Source: Microbacterium sp. NC79
GTDB lineage: Bacteria; Actinomycetota; Actinomycetes; Actinomycetales; Microbacteriaceae
DNA length: 64,000 nt
Direction: 5' to 3'
NCBI RefSeq assembly: GCF_019061125.1
Contig: NZ_JAHQYI010000001.1
Coordinates: 124,001 to 188,000, forward strand
Of this stretch, positions 61,482 through 64,000 are shown piece by piece; within the stretch, counting starts at the first letter, position 1; every line of letters begins with the position of its first letter. Under the pieces are notes generated by a model. The model saw nothing but the letters and a program-made list of their open reading frames with translations. It was not told the DNA's origin and did not search any database. Both the position numbers and the translations under genes were made by a program.

Positions 61482-62147
61482 ATGCGGGCGAGTGATCGTG
61501 CATATGAAACGCTTCTCGGCGAGATTCAATCCGGCGAGCTGGCACCCGGTGCTGTGCTCGGTGAAGTTGAGCAGGCCGCCCGTCTCGGCGTAAGCCGTAC
61601 CCCCTTGCGCGAAGCCATCGGCCGCCTGGCCGCTGACGGCCTCGTTGCCCAACAGTCGCCGCGCGTCACCGTCGTCACCGACATTGACGCCGACGATATT
61701 CGTGAACTCTTCGAAGTGCGCCGCGCGCTCGAAGAAACCGCGGCACGACTGGCTGCGCACCGTGGCGACCATGAGACGTTCGCCGTGCTGGCTACCGCCT
61801 TTGAACACACCCATATTGAGGGTGCTGAAGGGCTCGATGACTACTATGCCGTCATTGCGCGCTTTGACGAGCGGCTCGATGCCGCCGTCAACAACGATTA
61901 CCTGACCGCGGCACTGCGCATGATCCGCACCCACCTGGTGCGCGTGCGTCGCCTCGCCCGCGACAACCCAGCGCGCCTCGTGCAGTCCATTGCCGAACAC
62001 CGCCTCATTGCTTCGGCGATCGCCTCAGGCGACGCCGACCTCGCAGCGCACGCCACCCACGTGCACCTGCACAACGCCTTAACGAACATCTTGGCGGCCC
62101 TCCCGGAGCCTGCTCCGGTCGGGGCCACCAAATCCCTCCAGAAGTAA
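61482..62147 (+). CDS. GntR family regulator (FadR/FCD) of the methylcitrate operon
   Basis: 221 residues after a perfect AAGGAGG site. Winged helix 5-70 ([30 protein letters not shown]), FCD ligand domain 80-205 with metal-binding Asp and His residues ([42 protein letters not shown]). It precedes prpD and prpB and most likely responds to propionate, 2-methylcitrate or a related acid. Confidence 0.92.
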   Translation: MRASDRAYETLLGEIQSGELAPGAVLGEVEQAARLGVSRTPLREAIGRLAADGLVAQQSPRVTVVTDIDADDIRELFEVRRALEETAARLAAHRGDHETFAVLATAFEHTHIEGAEGLDDYYAVIARFDERLDAAVNNDYLTAALRMIRTHLVRVRRLARDNPARLVQSIAEHRLIASAIASGDADLAAHATHVHLHNALTNILAALPEPAPVGATKSLQK

Positions 62148-62157
62148 AGGAAGAAAC

Positions 62158-63681
62158 ATGACTGTTCAGCACCACGTGCGCGTCTACAAGAGCGCAGAAG
62201 ACCTGCCCCGCGAAGAGCAGCTCGCCTGGAAGATCGCTCAGGTTGCGGTTGACCCGGTCGAGGTCGAAGCCGACGTCATCGACATGATCATCAACCGCGT
62301 GATCGACAACGCATCGGTCGCCGCCGCTTCCCTCACGCGTGGCCCGATCGTCTCGGCTCGCTCGCAGGCGCTGGACCACCCGGTCTCGCGCGGTGGCGCG
62401 GGCGCCAGCATCTTCGGTCTTGACGAAGAGCGCACCAGCCCCGAGTGGGCAGCATGGGCAAACGGCGTTGCCGTTCGTGAGCTCGACTACCACGACACCT
62501 TCCTCGCCGCCGAGTACTCGCACCCCGGCGACAACATCCCGCCGATCCTCGCGGTAGCCCAGCACTGTGGCAAGGACGGCCGCGCGCTCGTTCGCGGTAT
62601 CGCGACCGGTTACGAGATCCAGATGGACCTCGTGCGTGGCATCAGCCTGCACAAGCACAAGATCGACCACGTCGCGCACATCGGCCCGTCGGCATCGGCC
62701 GGTATCGGTACGCTTCTCGGCCTCGACGCCGAGACCATCTACCAGGCTGTCGGCCAGGGTCTGCACACCACCACCGCAACGCGCCAGTCGCGTAAGGGTG
62801 AAATCTCGACGTGGAAGGCACACGCCCCCGCATTCGCAGGCAAGATGGCCGTCGAGGCTGTTGACCGCGCGATGCGCGGCCAGACGTCGCCGAGCCCCAT
62901 CTACGAAGGTGAAGACGGTGTCATCGCGTGGATGCTTGACGGCCCCGACGCTTCCTACACGGTTCCGCTGCCCGCCGCAGGCGAAGCAAAGCGCGCGATT
63001 CTTGACTCCTACACCAAGGAGCACTCGGCTGAGTACCAGGCTCAGGCGTGGATCGACCTTGCTCGCAAGCTCGGCAACGAGAACCCGGCGCTGCGCGACC
63101 CGGCAAACATCGCCTCGATCGTGCTGCACACCAGCCACCACACGCACTACGTGATCGGCTCGGGCGCAAACGACCCGCAGAAGTACGACCCCACGGCTTC
63201 GCGCGAGACGCTTGACCACTCGATCCCGTACATCTTCGCGGTCGCACTGCAGGATGGCACGTGGCACCACGTTGACTCCTACGCACCCGAGCGTGCCGGC
63301 CGTGCCGACACGGTTGAGCTGTGGAACAAGATCACGACGGCTGAAGACGCTGAGTGGACGCGCCGCTACCACTCGGAAGACCCCGACGAGAAGGCCTTCG
63401 GTGGTCGCGTTGAGATCACGCTGACCGACGGTTCGACCGTTGTCGACGAGATCGCTGTTGCTGACGCTCACCCGCTGGGTGCCCGTCCCTTCGCTCGCGC
63501 TGACTACATCCGCAAGTTCCGTATCCTTGCTGAGCCGGTTCTCGAAGCTGCTGAGATCGAGCGTTTCCTCGACCTCGCGCAGCGCCTCCCTGAGCTCACC
63601 GCTGACGAGTTGCGCGAGCTCAACATCGTCGCGAAGCCGGGCCTGCTTGACGGCATCGAGTCGCCGCGCGGACTGTTCTAA
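62158..63681 (+). CDS. prpD: 2-methylcitrate dehydratase PrpD
   Basis: 507 residues of the MmgE/PrpD family. [25 protein letters not shown] (near 102-126), the [39 protein letters not shown] segment (about 158-197) and [24 protein letters not shown] (near 218-241) are family hallmarks. It turns 2-methylcitrate into 2-methylaconitate in the methylcitrate cycle for propionyl-CoA. Codon choice is notably uniform, suggesting good expression. Ribosome site AAAGGAAG before the ATG. Confidence 0.95.
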   Translation: MTVQHHVRVYKSAEDLPREEQLAWKIAQVAVDPVEVEADVIDMIINRVIDNASVAAASLTRGPIVSARSQALDHPVSRGGAGASIFGLDEERTSPEWAAWANGVAVRELDYHDTFLAAEYSHPGDNIPPILAVAQHCGKDGRALVRGIATGYEIQMDLVRGISLHKHKIDHVAHIGPSASAGIGTLLGLDAETIYQAVGQGLHTTTATRQSRKGEISTWKAHAPAFAGKMAVEAVDRAMRGQTSPSPIYEGEDGVIAWMLDGPDASYTVPLPAAGEAKRAILDSYTKEHSAEYQAQAWIDLARKLGNENPALRDPANIASIVLHTSHHTHYVIGSGANDPQKYDPTASRETLDHSIPYIFAVALQDGTWHHVDSYAPERAGRADTVELWNKITTAEDAEWTRRYHSEDPDEKAFGGRVEITLTDGSTVVDEIAVADAHPLGARPFARADYIRKFRILAEPVLEAAEIERFLDLAQRLPELTADELRELNIVAKPGLLDGIESPRGLF

Positions 63682-63701
63682 GCCGAATCGGAGAGAGCAT
63701 C

Positions 63702-64000
63702 ATGCTGTACTCAGAAATCCCCGCAGCGGAGAAGCGTCGCCTTTTCCGTGAGCGGCTCAACTCCGGCGAGTTGCTGCGCTTCCCCGGCGCATTCAACCCG
63801 CTGTCTGCCCGCCTCATCGAGCGCAAGGGCTTCGAGGGCGTCTACATTTCCGGTGCCGTGCTGTCGGCAGACCTCGGTCTTCCCGACATCGGCCTCACTA
63901 CGCTCACGGAGGTGGCAGGCCGCGGCAAGCAGATCGCTCGTATGACCGACCTGCCCACCATCATCGACGCCGACACCGGCTTCGGTGAGCCGATGAACGT
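63702..64000 (+). CDS. prpB: Methylisocitrate lyase PrpB, 3' end cut by window
   Basis: The first 99 codons are visible. LRFPGAFNPLSARLIERKGFEGVYISGAVLSADLGLPDIGLTTL and TIIDADTGFGEP (metal-binding Asp residues) identify the isocitrate lyase/PEP mutase fold and the PrpB group, which splits methylisocitrate into pyruvate and succinate. It follows prpD by 20 bp with a GGAGAGAG site. prpC (methylcitrate synthase) is expected next, beyond the window. Confidence 0.93.
   Translation, partial: MLYSEIPAAEKRRLFRERLNSGELLRFPGAFNPLSARLIERKGFEGVYISGAVLSADLGLPDIGLTTLTEVAGRGKQIARMTDLPTIIDADTGFGEPMN

Overview
The window is about 64 kb of high-GC (roughly 63-66%) DNA with dense, compact genes, many ATGA/TAATG stop-start overlaps, GTG starts and GGAGG-type ribosome binding sites. 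Gene content points to an actinobacterium, most likely Microbacteriaceae (Microbacterium-like): two LPXTG surface proteins, a DUF222-HNH endonuclease, DUF4407 protein, mycoredoxin-like glutaredoxin, YkoEDC-type ECF transporters, and the GTTGAGCGAGCG...CGAAACGC intergenic repeat. The genus call is inference. No rRNA, tRNA, CRISPR array, prophage or insertion sequence was seen; this looks like ordinary chromosome.

Layout. 1-1.6 kb: truncated zinc-type oxidoreductase divergent from a VanY-like D,D-carboxypeptidase. 1.8-6.4 kb (minus): acyl-CoA dehydrogenase, then a complete ECF transporter (S component, fused double ATPase, T component). 6.5-10 kb: large secreted, sortase-anchored subtilase with a strong terminator. 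10.1-13.6 kb (minus): pirin, small GNAT, acyl-CoA oxidase. 13.7-23.2 kb (minus): RecQ, sodium:solute symporter plus DUF485 partner, LytTR response regulator, AlkX/YcaQ-like protein, LytS-type histidine kinase, YbdD-like protein and CstA; I read most of this as a pyruvate/acetate-type uptake and sensing block. 23.4-28.2 kb: Tag glycosylase, degenerate serine-recombinase-like protein, Na+/H+ antiporter, YpfJ-type zinc peptidase, proline iminopeptidase. 28.3-35 kb: aldehyde dehydrogenase, GPH-type transporter, glutaredoxin, GT2-GtrA glycosyltransferase, alanine dehydrogenase and its divergent Lrp/AsnC regulator.

35.2-42.1 kb: heterodimeric ABC exporter with one degenerate ATP site, serine hydrolase, D,D-carboxypeptidase (S11). 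42.1-45.1 kb: TPP riboswitch followed by ykoE-ykoD-ykoC, a thiamine-type ECF transporter and the paralogue of the 3-6 kb module. 45.1-49 kb: APH-like kinase, DUF488 protein, then an SDR-enoyl-CoA hydratase-SDR operon. 49.2-52 kb: DUF222-HNH endonuclease preceded by a LexA-like box, and NAD synthetase. 52-58.8 kb: LPXTG protein with a beta-trefoil-like plus aerolysin-like N-terminal half, small lipoprotein, RlmN, DUF4407 membrane protein. 58.9-64 kb: MFS and EamA transporters, then GntR-prpD-prpB (methylcitrate cycle, cut by the window end) with paired GTATAC operators.

The most interesting points are the candidate wall-anchored lectin/pore-forming protein at 52-54.9 kb, the paralogous ECF modules of which only one carries a TPP riboswitch, the CstA/LytS/LytTR/SSS block with an 11-bp-spaced direct repeat before cstA, the SOS-like box before the HNH gene, and a several-fold excess of the hexamer GGAACC/GGTTCC across the window.
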